Shown in pieces: positions 8,392 to 17,692 of a stretch of DNA of 48,291 bases (positions are counted from its first letter, which is position 1; each line of letters begins with the position of its first letter). The notes below the pieces were generated by a model that was given only the letters and a program-made list of their open reading frames with translations, had not been told where the DNA came from and did not search any database. The position numbers were made by a program, and so were the translations under genes. The stretch is from a virus. Location: positions 1 to 48,291 of IMG/VR virus record IMGVR_UViG_3300020436_003376; one strand, 5' to 3'.

Positions 8392-9747
8392 CTATAAAAC
8401 CTTTACACCGGTTTTTGTTTCGAATTGTTGTGCTTCTGTCTCATTATTTATAATGGGTTGTCCCTTTACGTTCAATGACGTATTTAATAGCATCGGACAT
8501 CCAGTTTCTTTTTTCCACTCTTGTAATAATGTTCTGTGTGGTTCTTCTGTAATCTCTTGAAGTCTTGAAGTTCCATCGAGATGGACTATACCTGGATATT
8601 TTTCAATTGTTTCTTGTTTTGCTTTGCGAATTGTATTCATAAAAGGTGACGGTATTCCGCTCTCAAAATATGTATCAGCATCTTCTTTAAGAATCATAGG
8701 TGCAAAAGGCCTAAACTCTTCTCGTCCCTTTACTTTATTTACTATATCTTTTATATCTAACAAAGATGGATCTGCAAGAAATGATCTATTGCCTAATGCT
8801 CTCGGTCCAAACTCCGCACGACCTTTAGCAACACCTACCATGCAATTTCTTTTCAACTCTTGTATGATCTCTGTTACAGGATATTCACCAGGTATTTCAT
8901 AACCTAGATATGCATTTGCAGGCATCTTTTTATCGATCACACAACCTATTGCAGATCCACCATCACCAGGATTGCATGGTATGAATGTATTGAACTTTGT
9001 AAGAAATCGATTTGCAGAAACATTCAATGCACAACCACCTACAAATACAAGATTATCATCTTCTATTTCATTAATAATCTTCTTAAACTCTTCTTCGTAA
9101 ATTTCTTGTGCAATTGATGCAATCTCAAACTTATCAAAATTTATATTTATTCCTGTATGAAAATTTGTACTATTGTCCCACAACTCTTTGACGAAATTAT
9201 AATTTTCAATCTTGTGCTTCTTTACTGCTGAAGCACCCATGAGTATGTACTCTTCTTCGTTAGGTTTCCATCCTGCCGCCTGTGTCATAGCAGAATAAAA
9301 TAAACCAATTGACTTTGGATATCTCCATGATTTTTGTTTCGTAAAATTACCATCGATAACTTTCCATTGTGTAAGAGTATCCCATTCACCAATCGCATCA
9401 ACGACTAAAACGGTACAATCTATGAAAGGAGAAGTCCAATAGCCATAACGAGCATGAGACAAATGATGATTAGATTGAATAAGTCTATACTTAAAATCAA
9501 TTTCATGAAGCGGAGTTTGACCTGCAAATTTTCTTCGTTCATCTTTAAGTTTATAATCTTCATAAAAATAAACTTCATCAGGCGCTCCCCAATTGTCTTC
9601 TGCATACTTGATAAGATTATCAGGTATTACAGAATCGTTTTTCTTTCTAGACCATCGTTCTGCATCTGATGCAAATACAAGTTCATCATCTTGAAAAACT
9701 GCTAACGCACCGTCATGAGAACCAAATGTAGTTCCCCATTTAATCAT
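8392..9747 (-). CDS. NodU/CmcH-type carbamoyltransferase
   Basis: A 451-aa carbamoyltransferase. The N-terminal Kae1-like half has the iron-binding HHLSH (His94/His98) and VGGCALN; the C-terminal half has FGPRALGNRS, KGREEFRPFAP and TSLNVKGQPI. NodU, CmcH and TobZ use carbamoyl phosphate and ATP to place a carbamoyl group on a hydroxyl of a sugar or natural product. Family members are usually 550-600 aa, so this is a compact version with both active regions present. It overlaps the following-strand partner gene upstream by 8 nt. Comparable genes occur in T4-type cyanophages. Confidence 0.88.
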   Translation of the reverse strand: MIKWGTTFGSHDGALAVFQDDELVFASDAERWSRKKNDSVIPDNLIKYAEDNWGAPDEVYFYEDYKLKDERRKFAGQTPLHEIDFKYRLIQSNHHLSHARYGYWTSPFIDCTVLVVDAIGEWDTLTQWKVIDGNFTKQKSWRYPKSIGLFYSAMTQAAGWKPNEEEYILMGASAVKKHKIENYNFVKELWDNSTNFHTGININFDKFEIASIAQEIYEEEFKKIINEIEDDNLVFVGGCALNVSANRFLTKFNTFIPCNPGDGGSAIGCVIDKKMPANAYLGYEIPGEYPVTEIIQELKRNCMVGVAKGRAEFGPRALGNRSFLADPSLLDIKDIVNKVKGREEFRPFAPMILKEDADTYFESGIPSPFMNTIRKAKQETIEKYPGIVHLDGTSRLQEITEEPHRTLLQEWKKETGCPMLLNTSLNVKGQPIINNETEAQQFETKTGVKVL

Positions 9748-10408
9748 TCAAATCTCTTTTAAAAATTGGCAATTCTCTTTTATTATCAATAAAAAAATTC
9801 TTAATAAAGTCATAAAGAATATGATGATTTACTTCTGATAAGTGATTGATTCTCAAGTCTTTTAAAAATATTTTTTCATTTTTCACGAAAACATTCTCAT
9901 CTATACTAATGTGATTTAAAGGTTTTTTTACAATAAAACAATTTTCGGGTATTGTTTGAATTAAATCAAATGTCATATTGTTAGTTGGCCATATCAATAT
10001 CTTATCATACAATTCATAAAAACTCAAGATATAAGTTAGATATAAAGACGGCAATAACTCTAAAAGATTACTTTTTCTCAAAACATCATAATCACTGACT
10101 ATTTTCTGCTCTTTTTGATTCAAAAATATATTTTCATAAGTAGATTTTCTCCACAATTGAAAAATTTTACTTGCATCATAATCATCAATATATTTAAAAT
10201 GTATTCTATTTGGATCTGGAAATACAATAAACAAAAAATCTGATTTTTCAATACTTAAATTTTGTAAAGATTCTATGATATATTGTGGTCCAACTCCGTT
10301 CTTAGAAAAATTTTTTATATTAAAATCTGATGCTAATAAGTTTAGATATATCGAATCTGGTTTATATTTTGAAAAACTGTCTCCTATGATGAACAAATCA
10401 CTCGTCAT
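9740..10408 (-). CDS. SGNH/GDSL hydrolase-like protein, copy 1
   Basis: A 222-aa protein opening with FIIGDSFSKY, the block I GDS motif of SGNH hydrolases with its nucleophilic Ser, then the block II-like NGVGPQY. A C-terminal NHLSEVNHHIL segment could supply the Asp/His block. It is one of four related proteins in the window, all with GDSF near the N-terminus, a Gly-rich GxGxxY about 40 residues later, a FP/F(I/V)(M/L)S segment and a C-terminal NH(L/F)S..NH. Likely an esterase/acetylhydrolase or an acyltransferase partner acting on a glycan. The substrate is unknown. Confidence 0.62.
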   Translation of the reverse strand: MTSDLFIIGDSFSKYKPDSIYLNLLASDFNIKNFSKNGVGPQYIIESLQNLSIEKSDFLFIVFPDPNRIHFKYIDDYDASKIFQLWRKSTYENIFLNQKEQKIVSDYDVLRKSNLLELLPSLYLTYILSFYELYDKILIWPTNNMTFDLIQTIPENCFIVKKPLNHISIDENVFVKNEKIFLKDLRINHLSEVNHHILYDFIKNFFIDNKRELPIFKRDLND

Positions 10409-11108
10409 AGTAGAGTTCCTTAGTAAAATATTTCTTTTGTGGCCACCATTTACCTCTACTCAATATCAATTTGTCAGTGAGAATAGATTCATCATATTGA
10501 TTTGCAAATAAACATCTAAAATCCATTGTGAAACGTGTTATTTTTGATATGTTTTTTACAGGAGGTCCATGAAGTTTTTTATTGCCAAAAAAAACTTGAA
10601 CTTGACCATAGTTTAATATTTTAGGGTAAAAAATACCATCATCACCCTCTACAATCATCGCATTATTTTCTTCAATCTTAGTCAATGGCATCCAAAAATT
10701 AATTTCCCACCTCGGATGACTATATGGATGGTCACCATCTCTATGTGCAGAATAATCAATACCATTACGATTAATTATATTGCTATATTTACATGAAGCA
10801 CCTGAGGGTATTATTTTAAAAGACGGCAATCTTTGATGCAACATCGGTTCTTTAAAATACTGTTCTTTAACAATATCTTTAATAAATAATTTCCACATAG
10901 ATTGAAATTCAAAGTTTGACCTCATATCTTTAAAAATCAATTCTACTACATCGCCAATTTCTTTGTTTTGAGGTATCTCGTGACCATCCCACTCAAAATC
11001 CTTTGATCCATAATGCTTATGTATGTGTTCAAGATCACACTCAAAAAAATGCTCAAAATACTTTTTGAAATTATATAAATCAGTATTATAATTAAGTATT
11101 TTTTCCAT
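10398..11108 (-). CDS. 2OG-Fe(II) oxygenase-like protein (sugar-cluster type)
   Basis: A 236-aa protein with a double-stranded-helix oxygenase signature: HRDGDHP (HxD) near residue 120, a WEINFWMPLT strand, then HGPPVKN (distal His) and a following Arg in TRFTMDFR that would hold 2-oxoglutarate. This resembles the StrG-like dioxygenases seen in aminocyclitol and sporadic carbohydrate clusters. The amidinotransferase two genes upstream is of the StrB type, which supports a sugar or cyclitol context. It overlaps the SGNH-like gene by 11 nt. Confidence 0.68.
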   Translation of the reverse strand: MEKILNYNTDLYNFKKYFEHFFECDLEHIHKHYGSKDFEWDGHEIPQNKEIGDVVELIFKDMRSNFEFQSMWKLFIKDIVKEQYFKEPMLHQRLPSFKIIPSGASCKYSNIINRNGIDYSAHRDGDHPYSHPRWEINFWMPLTKIEENNAMIVEGDDGIFYPKILNYGQVQVFFGNKKLHGPPVKNISKITRFTMDFRCLFANQYDESILTDKLILSRGKWWPQKKYFTKELYYDE

Positions 11109-11956
11109 TATCGTCTTGTTTTGAGAATTACTACTCGTTCTCTTGGTCCTGTAAAAATAGGTTTTTGTTTTTTTATATTCTGATAGTTATGTTCTATTTT
11201 TGATTCGACCTTTTTACATAAATTTTTTATGTCATTTAAAGATAATTCATTCAAGGTTTCTATTTGATTCAGTATATTATCAATTCGTTTTTCTAAATTC
11301 TCTTCATTATCAAAATCATAATCAAAAATTTCATCATAATTTTCGAAACCATATTCTTTTAAAGTTTTGTAATAATAAGGACCTGCTAAAGTTATGAAAG
11401 GTTTTTTGTAAAAAATAGGTTTATATGTTTTTTCAGAATAATGTGTCGAAAATTTTGCATATGATTCAGCAACTATGTCAATACAACTCTCAAAATATTC
11501 TTTAGGAACACCATAATCAAACAAATTTTTATAATATCCGTTTGGATAATGATCAGGAATTTCGGTTAATGTCTTATCCTCTTGTAGATGACTGTAACAA
11601 CAATCAATTTCATTATCTCGCAAAAAGGTCACAAGCAAGAATCTATGAACTTTTGTATCCGTATCTGATAAACTTATTAAACTAATAAATTTATTTTTTA
11701 TAATATCAGTTTGATATGTACAATCAAACTTTTCGGATGTTACAAAATTATATATCAAAAACCATGGATCTGACTTGACAGATGGATTTTTTGTCAATCT
11801 TTCAGCATTTATATCTAATGTGTAAAAATTAAATTGCAATTTATCATAGACATTTTCTGAAACCATAGCATTGATGAGTTCTTTATCATCTATCAAATTA
11901 ATTATACCATCATCAAGTCTATATTGCAAGTCTTCATCAATTTTTAAATTAATCAA
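11108..11956 (-). CDS. Putative glycosyltransferase (TEK-motif family), copy 1
   Basis: A 282-aa protein whose C-terminal half shares a clear motif with two other proteins in the window: SEKTYKPIFYKKPFI, then a Gly-P-xYY, then GF(E)NYDEIFDY and a run of charged helical residues. The TEK...KPF arrangement resembles the C-terminal nucleotide-sugar-binding region of fucosyltransferase-like (GT10) enzymes. No ATG occurs at the N-terminus; the likely start is TTG at 11956, inside the end of the amidinotransferase gene. It is shorter at the N-terminus than its two relatives (382 and 427 aa). Confidence 0.6.
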   Translation of the reverse strand: MINLKIDEDLQYRLDDGIINLIDDKELINAMVSENVYDKLQFNFYTLDINAERLTKNPSVKSDPWFLIYNFVTSEKFDCTYQTDIIKNKFISLISLSDTDTKVHRFLLVTFLRDNEIDCCYSHLQEDKTLTEIPDHYPNGYYKNLFDYGVPKEYFESCIDIVAESYAKFSTHYSEKTYKPIFYKKPFITLAGPYYYKTLKEYGFENYDEIFDYDFDNEENLEKRIDNILNQIETLNELSLNDIKNLCKKVESKIEHNYQNIKKQKPIFTGPRERVVILKTRR

Positions 11957-12986
11957 AATAACTTTCTAAAGATCCTTCTCTATTTAAATCTAAAGTGACA
12001 CAATGAAAACCTCCACCTAAAGTTCTAGTTGATCTTAATTGAAGACCAACACAATCAATACCATGTTTCTCTAATATTTTTATAAGAGGTAATTGTGCTT
12101 TTTCAACTATAACTAGATCTTCCCTCACACTCAATAAATTTAAAGCAATTGCATTTTCACATACTGCCGTACCTTCATAATCAATATTTACCCAGTCATT
12201 AAAAAATATTTTATCCCATGATTTGAAAATGGCAGGATAAGAATCTTTGCTAGTTCTGTCGGCATTTAATAACACCAATCCAGGTCTTAAAGGAACGATT
12301 GTACTATCAATATGTGCGCCTGAATAAGATTTTTCGGTTGTATGAATATTATAATTTGGAAAAGTTCTTTGTAACCAATCAGCACCCAAACGATTACCAC
12401 TATTGCTAATTTGAAAAAGAATATCTTTACCCATTCTCACTATGTTGGCGGCATCAAACAATATCTCATCATTCATTAATGTTGGTCTTGACAAATCTGA
12501 AAAATCAAAAGCATTATCCAACAACATAGGTTTTGGTGCTGATATCATATTTGCACCATCAATAAATGCCTCATACATTAAATCTCTGTAACACCAAGTT
12601 TCAAACATTCTGCTTCTCATTGAACTTGGTGTCTCTATTAAAGTTTTATTAAGAACTAAAATAAGATCTCTAGGACAATAATTATACCATCCTTTCGTTT
12701 CCCAAAATGGCGATTTAATTGTTTTATAGTGTGGATGAATATTTGGTCTATGAACTGTTACTCCCAAATTAGTTAAAGTATCTGAAAGTAAATCCAAATC
12801 TTCAATCGCATCATTTATTGTTTTTTTGTTATGTTGTTTGGGTAACTCATAGAGGTCTTCATAATCTTTATTCGCATACATAAAATTACGCATTGATGGA
12901 TCTACATCGGGCGTTCTCGCATGTTCTGCACGACCCACTATGACATCTTTAAGTGGATCCCAACCATTATTACTGTTTATTTTCAT
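11949..12986 (-). CDS. Amidinotransferase (AGAT/StrB family)
   Basis: A 345-aa enzyme with the intact catalytic triad of the L-arginine:glycine or inosamine-phosphate amidinotransferases: Asp178 (LFDAANI), His225 (GAHIDST) and Cys329 (GGGFHCVTLD). The N-terminal WDPLKDVIVG and the central YCPRD are also family landmarks. These enzymes move an amidino group from arginine to an amine to make a guanidino compound, such as guanidinoacetate or streptomycin precursors. The start at 12986 has a GGAG site. With a StrG-like oxygenase and a carbamoyltransferase nearby, an aminocyclitol-like or guanidino-sugar product is plausible, though the acceptor cannot be read from sequence. Confidence 0.9.
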   Translation of the reverse strand: MKINSNNGWDPLKDVIVGRAEHARTPDVDPSMRNFMYANKDYEDLYELPKQHNKKTINDAIEDLDLLSDTLTNLGVTVHRPNIHPHYKTIKSPFWETKGWYNYCPRDLILVLNKTLIETPSSMRSRMFETWCYRDLMYEAFIDGANMISAPKPMLLDNAFDFSDLSRPTLMNDEILFDAANIVRMGKDILFQISNSGNRLGADWLQRTFPNYNIHTTEKSYSGAHIDSTIVPLRPGLVLLNADRTSKDSYPAIFKSWDKIFFNDWVNIDYEGTAVCENAIALNLLSVREDLVIVEKAQLPLIKILEKHGIDCVGLQLRSTRTLGGGFHCVTLDLNREGSLESYFD

Positions 12987-12995
12987 ATCACTCCA

Positions 12996-13595
12996 TTATG
13001 AATTTGTAGGCATCCTCGTTTCTGGATTATACCAATAAAGAGATTGATGAGGATTATGCTCTATTGATTCACTTTTATAATAAAATTGTCTAATAGTAAA
13101 TCTTCTACCATTGGATACTGGTTTGACGCCATGAGATAATGATTCACTATGTTTAAATAAAACTGCTGAATTATGTTTAGGCGGTTTTTCAAAAATAATT
13201 TTTTCTTTCTTTTCGTCCCATACATGAAATTCACCACCTTCACAATCACCAATATATAAACAAAGATTTACTGCACGGTGCATTTTTATTCTGTTATTCC
13301 AATTAAAATCTATGTGAGGATCTATCAAATCATTTCTTTTCATCAAAGAAACTCCTTCACCAACACCATGTGAATCTACAACCAAACCATCGATATCCAT
13401 CTCTTGTTCAACCCATGATATAAATTCTTTCGAATGCAAATAGTTTCTTGCCTTTTTCAGAATTTGTCCATCACCATAATATTCCTGCATATGAGTATTA
13501 TTACGATTAAAATCAGACCATTCACGAATCGAATTAAATTCGCTTAACAGATCTACATCTAAATAATCTGATAAAAAATCTTCGTAATATTTCAT
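12996..13595 (-). CDS. 2OG-Fe(II) oxygenase (prolyl-hydroxylase-like)
   Basis: A 199-aa oxygenase with PHIDFNW (HxD) near residue 90, GGEFHVWDE in the strand where many phage P4H-like proteins have GGEL, a distal His in SLSHGVKPV and an Arg in RRFTIRQFYY for 2-oxoglutarate. ATG 13595 overlaps the upstream stop as ATGA with GAGAG before it, which is preferred over the ATG 39 nt further upstream. The substrate may be a protein side chain, a peptide or a small molecule. Confidence 0.75.
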   Translation of the reverse strand: MKYYEDFLSDYLDVDLLSEFNSIREWSDFNRNNTHMQEYYGDGQILKKARNYLHSKEFISWVEQEMDIDGLVVDSHGVGEGVSLMKRNDLIDPHIDFNWNNRIKMHRAVNLCLYIGDCEGGEFHVWDEKKEKIIFEKPPKHNSAVLFKHSESLSHGVKPVSNGRRFTIRQFYYKSESIEHNPHQSLYWYNPETRMPTNS

Positions 13596-15373
13596 ACAAA
13601 AAATCTCTCTGATCTTCTGCCCCACCAAAGACATTCTCTTGCGTATTTTTCCAAATCTCCATTATAAACAAGATATGGGTCGAGCATTTTATTAAATTGT
13701 TTTTCTACCAGTTGTGAATAGGTATCATTATATGTATCTTCAAGAAATTTTTTTATTTCATCATAAAAGTCTCTCTTGTTTTTTACAATATTAAGACTTG
13801 TTGCTTCCTCATACTCCCAATATACATCAGATGTTTCATCGACTTTTCTTCCCCACGGTATTTCATGATTAAATACACGATCCATCAGTTTCATTGTTAT
13901 ATCATATTCCCTGTAAAGAATGGTCGAATGATCATTCATAAACCAATCAAATAAATTATTGTAAAAATCTCTATGAGAAATATTATGATATTTTTTTAAA
14001 TCGATTGCTAAAATTCTTAACCATCCTAAAAAATGAACCGCCATCATATACCATTTCCAACCACACGCTTTTAAATAATCTTGATACGGCATCGAATTTG
14101 AACCTACAATTATATCATTAGTGTCTTCCATCAATTTTTCGGGTGGATGATCGTGATGAAAAAAACATGGGGCAGTTTGAACTATTTTGATACCATATTT
14201 TTTAAGATATTCAGGATCACCGAATGGTGTATTTGGTAAGGCAACCATAAAATATATTCCAATATAGTTATGATAACCAATATCATCAATCAATTTAAAA
14301 ATTCCATTCTGAAATGATTCTAAAGTTTCTTCTGGTAACCCCATAATTATCTCAATATATGCAGGAATACCTCTTGATTCACAATATTCTACAACCTCCT
14401 CTAAATTTGTGTTTTCATTTGCTCTTTCAACCGCTTTTAAAGTGATGTCATTCATGGATTGTAAAGCAAGAGTCACACTTTTATTTAAACCTACTTTCCA
14501 TAAATCTTCAGCAATATCAAATAAAAATTTTTTCTTGTGTTTTGCCCATGTAATATTAAGTGCATTAGGATAACCAGTGGTTTGAAATTTGTCAATTAGA
14601 TAATCTGAAATTTCTTTATGCTCTTTAATCATTCCAAAATTATTGTCTATCAATTGTAAATATTCAACTTTATGCTCTGAAACCCAATCAATTTCTTTAA
14701 ATAATTTGTTTTTATCTTGTTTTGCTATTTTTGTGTAAAATCGATCTCCTATCTCGCAAAATGTACATGTATAAGGACAACCACGAACTGGTTCAACAAG
14801 ACATTCCCAATTATGATTTGTTTTAGATTTTTCTATTAACTCATCAAAAAGACCATCAAGATATGGGCTTGGTAATTCAGCAAAATTTTTTATTCTTGAT
14901 TCTAAAGGATTGACAAAATCATGAGTAGATATACCATTGACTAGAGACCAATCATTGTTCTTCAAAAGATTTTGAAATACTAATTCGCCTTCGTTATGTA
15001 CAATCGCATCTATAAAAGGGCGGTCATTCAAAAATTCTTCACAACGACCATGTTTCGGTGTTCCTAAACCGCCATAAATTATTTTACAATTAGGATTTAA
15101 TCTTTTTATTTCTTTACAAAGTTTATCATTCGTTGATGCATTCCAAATAAAATAAGATACTCCTATAATATCACATTTAGCCATTCTCTCAGCGGAGATT
15201 GATATGTCAAAAGAACCATCAAGTATATACTCCCAATCATGAACATCAAAAGAATAATTATTCGCAATTTCTGCATCCCTTCTACAATAACTCCAAACAC
15301 AACCAGTTGAATATGGTATTTTAACTTGATTCGCAAAAACATGAGAAAGTTCTATGAATCCTATTCTTTTCAT
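13592..15373 (-). CDS. B12-binding-type radical SAM protein
   Basis: A 593-aa protein. The N-terminal 150 residues look like a Rossmann/B12-binding domain (CDIIGVSYFIWNAS, then IIYGGLGTPKHG and a loop with FIDAIVHNEGE). The radical SAM motif CPYTCTFC follows at about residue 200, with a downstream GLNKSVTLALQSMND segment typical of this class. Members catalyse methylations, ring contractions and other rearrangements in natural-product pathways. An HxxGxxH-type motif for base-off cobalamin is not obvious, so the domain may bind cobalamin weakly or not at all. It is the third radical SAM enzyme of the cluster and unrelated to the tandem pair. Confidence 0.82.
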   Translation of the reverse strand: MKRIGFIELSHVFANQVKIPYSTGCVWSYCRRDAEIANNYSFDVHDWEYILDGSFDISISAERMAKCDIIGVSYFIWNASTNDKLCKEIKRLNPNCKIIYGGLGTPKHGRCEEFLNDRPFIDAIVHNEGELVFQNLLKNNDWSLVNGISTHDFVNPLESRIKNFAELPSPYLDGLFDELIEKSKTNHNWECLVEPVRGCPYTCTFCEIGDRFYTKIAKQDKNKLFKEIDWVSEHKVEYLQLIDNNFGMIKEHKEISDYLIDKFQTTGYPNALNITWAKHKKKFLFDIAEDLWKVGLNKSVTLALQSMNDITLKAVERANENTNLEEVVEYCESRGIPAYIEIIMGLPEETLESFQNGIFKLIDDIGYHNYIGIYFMVALPNTPFGDPEYLKKYGIKIVQTAPCFFHHDHPPEKLMEDTNDIIVGSNSMPYQDYLKACGWKWYMMAVHFLGWLRILAIDLKKYHNISHRDFYNNLFDWFMNDHSTILYREYDITMKLMDRVFNHEIPWGRKVDETSDVYWEYEEATSLNIVKNKRDFYDEIKKFLEDTYNDTYSQLVEKQFNKMLDPYLVYNGDLEKYARECLWWGRRSERFFV

Positions 15374-16518
15374 ATTTTAAATCGATGTTTTTCTAAAAAA
15401 GATAAAAAATCATAGTCAGTTCCTTCTTCTTCTATTTTAGCAAGTCCTGACCATAGAGAACGTTGTTTATTGAAATGATGATAATTATGTTCAATTTTAT
15501 CATTTAATTTTAATATTTCGTTAGAAAAATCTTTTGTTGGTATTTCACATAAATTCTTGACTTGTTTTACTATAGATTCAAATCTTTTATTAAAATCTTT
15601 ATCATCAAAAGAATAGTCAAATAGTTCATCATATAACTCATATCCCATGATTTTTAAATACTTATGCACATTTCTACTCGACATTAGAATATAAGGTTTT
15701 TTGTGTGCAACTGGCTTCCATGTTTTTTCAGTAAATGATAAGCCATCATCAAAAAATGCATCGGTAACTAAATCTACACAACTTTGAATATATTCTAATG
15801 GTACTGAATGTTGAAATGCTTGCCATTTATTTTCCATTTTATCTACGACCTCTTCTCTTGTCTGTTCAATTAATGGTTTATCAATAACAGAATCAAAAAT
15901 ATTTGGATCGTAAATCTCATTCAATTCAGTGAGTTCATTAAGATATTTTCTCTCACTTTCTATGTCAAATGTGTGATCAAGTTGTCCTTCGTCTTCAAAT
16001 GGATAATATGAATAAACAAAATTTTTTTGTTGATACATTTGACGAACCAACATAACTCTATGTTTTTTACGTGTTCCATTCAATGAGATGAAATTATATT
16101 TATAATCAAATGTCTTATATTTTGAACCATCCCATAATGTATTTTTTGTAACCCCTAATATTTTATTATTATTTAATCTAAAAAATTCATCATAACACAT
16201 CGTATATGGGTGATATAAAAAATGAATTTTTGTTTTTATTTCTTCCCCATTCTCAACTATAGCCTTTTTAACTTTTTCTACTTGCCATTCAATGTTAAAA
16301 TCACTTGTTACATAATAAATTTTTTCTTGCTTAAATTCAGATGTTAAAATTAAATAAATTTCATTCCAACCACCTGGAACGCCTTCAATAAATGGATACA
16401 GTCTATCGCAATGAAATTCATCCCAAAATATAATTGGTTCATCTTGTGGTATTTTTGGATAATGCTTATCCCAATTTGAACCATAATTTATATCTACTTT
16501 ATCGAAACTAATTAGCAT
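15370..16518 (-). CDS. Putative glycosyltransferase (TEK-motif family), copy 2
   Basis: A 382-aa protein with the shared C-terminal motif FTEKTWKPVAHKKPYI, then a Tyr-Leu-Lys segment and GYELYDELFDYSFDD near residues 295-330. It also has an N-terminal domain containing IIFWDEFHCDR and a central FISLNGTRKKHR(V) segment, a stretch with basic residues often used for donor binding. The architecture (N-terminal Rossmann-like half, then TEK...KP(F/Y)) suits a GT-B glycosyltransferase, which is an inference. It lies between a radical SAM gene (4-nt overlap) and the sugar-dehydrogenase-like gene. Confidence 0.6.
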   Translation of the reverse strand: MLISFDKVDINYGSNWDKHYPKIPQDEPIIFWDEFHCDRLYPFIEGVPGGWNEIYLILTSEFKQEKIYYVTSDFNIEWQVEKVKKAIVENGEEIKTKIHFLYHPYTMCYDEFFRLNNNKILGVTKNTLWDGSKYKTFDYKYNFISLNGTRKKHRVMLVRQMYQQKNFVYSYYPFEDEGQLDHTFDIESERKYLNELTELNEIYDPNIFDSVIDKPLIEQTREEVVDKMENKWQAFQHSVPLEYIQSCVDLVTDAFFDDGLSFTEKTWKPVAHKKPYILMSSRNVHKYLKIMGYELYDELFDYSFDDKDFNKRFESIVKQVKNLCEIPTKDFSNEILKLNDKIEHNYHHFNKQRSLWSGLAKIEEEGTDYDFLSFLEKHRFKI

Positions 16519-17692
16519 TATATCCGTAATAAACGACTTGACTTAGGGTCTCATTGTGTATTGAATCATTTCTCTTGAATTCTCTCCATGGATCAACAAC
16601 AATACTTCCTTGATTAAAAGCAAAATCATGATACTTGTCTTTATGTGCAAGTAAATATGTACAAGGCTCTGTTGTCCAGTTCTGATCATACCCAACTTTC
16701 AATCTTGATATTTCATTTATGTAATGACCTATCAATAATGCATACGAACCATCCACGTAATCAACATTTGGCTTATATGATTTGCCGAGTATTGTTATTG
16801 GTAAATTAAAAGTTACGAGTTTTTTAGCAATATTTTTTGCCTGTATTTCTCTTGATTGCATTATTGCTCCAAAAATATCATATTCTAAATTCAATTTTTT
16901 TGATAAATGACTTAATGCAATATTGTCACGTGGATGACATGGACCTCCATCACCCATACCTGGTATCATATAGGTTTCACTCATTATGCGTTGAGTTGAT
17001 TTTGCAAGAGCATTTGCGACAACATCACAATTAATATTGGTACTTTTTTCGGCAACATCTTGAATCATATTGACAAGACTTATTTTTGCTGAAATAAAAG
17101 TATTGTAGAATACTTTAATACATTCTGCTTCATCAAGAGTGCCTATCTCATATCTAGTATTTTTCTTTTCCATTATTGAGTCATAGAATTCTACAAGATC
17201 ATCGACAACCGATCTTTCTACATTATTAGACCCAATTATAACCATTTCTGGATTCAACATGTCCCATGTTGTTGTACCCATGGCAATCAAATAAGGGTTG
17301 TAAATGAAATTTACACCTTTTTTAATAATGGGAATAAATTGTTCCCTGCATGTTCCAGGTAAAACTGTGCTAATTAAAACAATTGTTTGACCTTCAACAA
17401 CGTATTCGTTTATAGAATGTAATACATCTATAACAGTATCATAATTAAAATCTTTGACAGGAAGATGCGATGATGGTGTGCTACCATCATATTTAGAATC
17501 ATGAGGCGTCTGTACCGCAATAAATATAAATTTTTTATCGATTACTGCATCTTTAATGTCTTGATGTATTATAACTCTATCACTATCTCTTGCAAATATG
17601 TCAAATCCATGAACTTCGTTTTTTGATGAAACCATGGCTTCCGCACATTCTAATCCTAATTTACCGAGACCAATAAATCCTATTTTATTCAT
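16508..17692 (-). CDS. UDP-glucose/GDP-mannose dehydrogenase-like protein
   Basis: A 394-aa protein with an NAD-binding start IGFIGLGKLGLECAEA (GxGxxG), the TPHDSKYDGS region, a central STVLPGTCRE segment, and the catalytic-Cys segment GDGGPCHPRDN, equivalent to GGxCxPKD. The C-terminal domain has an LGKSYKPNVDYVDGS stretch (family motif LGxxfKxdtdDxR). Family members oxidise the C6 hydroxyl of nucleotide sugars to uronic acids. The substrate sugar is not readable, and divergence from textbook members is considerable. Confidence 0.82.
   Translation of the reverse strand: MNKIGFIGLGKLGLECAEAMVSSKNEVHGFDIFARDSDRVIIHQDIKDAVIDKKFIFIAVQTPHDSKYDGSTPSSHLPVKDFNYDTVIDVLHSINEYVVEGQTIVLISTVLPGTCREQFIPIIKKGVNFIYNPYLIAMGTTTWDMLNPEMVIIGSNNVERSVVDDLVEFYDSIMEKKNTRYEIGTLDEAECIKVFYNTFISAKISLVNMIQDVAEKSTNINCDVVANALAKSTQRIMSETYMIPGMGDGGPCHPRDNIALSHLSKKLNLEYDIFGAIMQSREIQAKNIAKKLVTFNLPITILGKSYKPNVDYVDGSYALLIGHYINEISRLKVGYDQNWTTEPCTYLLAHKDKYHDFAFNQGSIVVDPWREFKRNDSIHNETLSQVVYYGYNAN

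Noticed and set aside
16090-16110. Late-promoter-like TATAAATA inside the second TEK-family gene
   Set aside because: It lies in coding sequence (Tyr-Lys-Tyr codons) far from a gene start, and such AT-rich matches are expected by chance.
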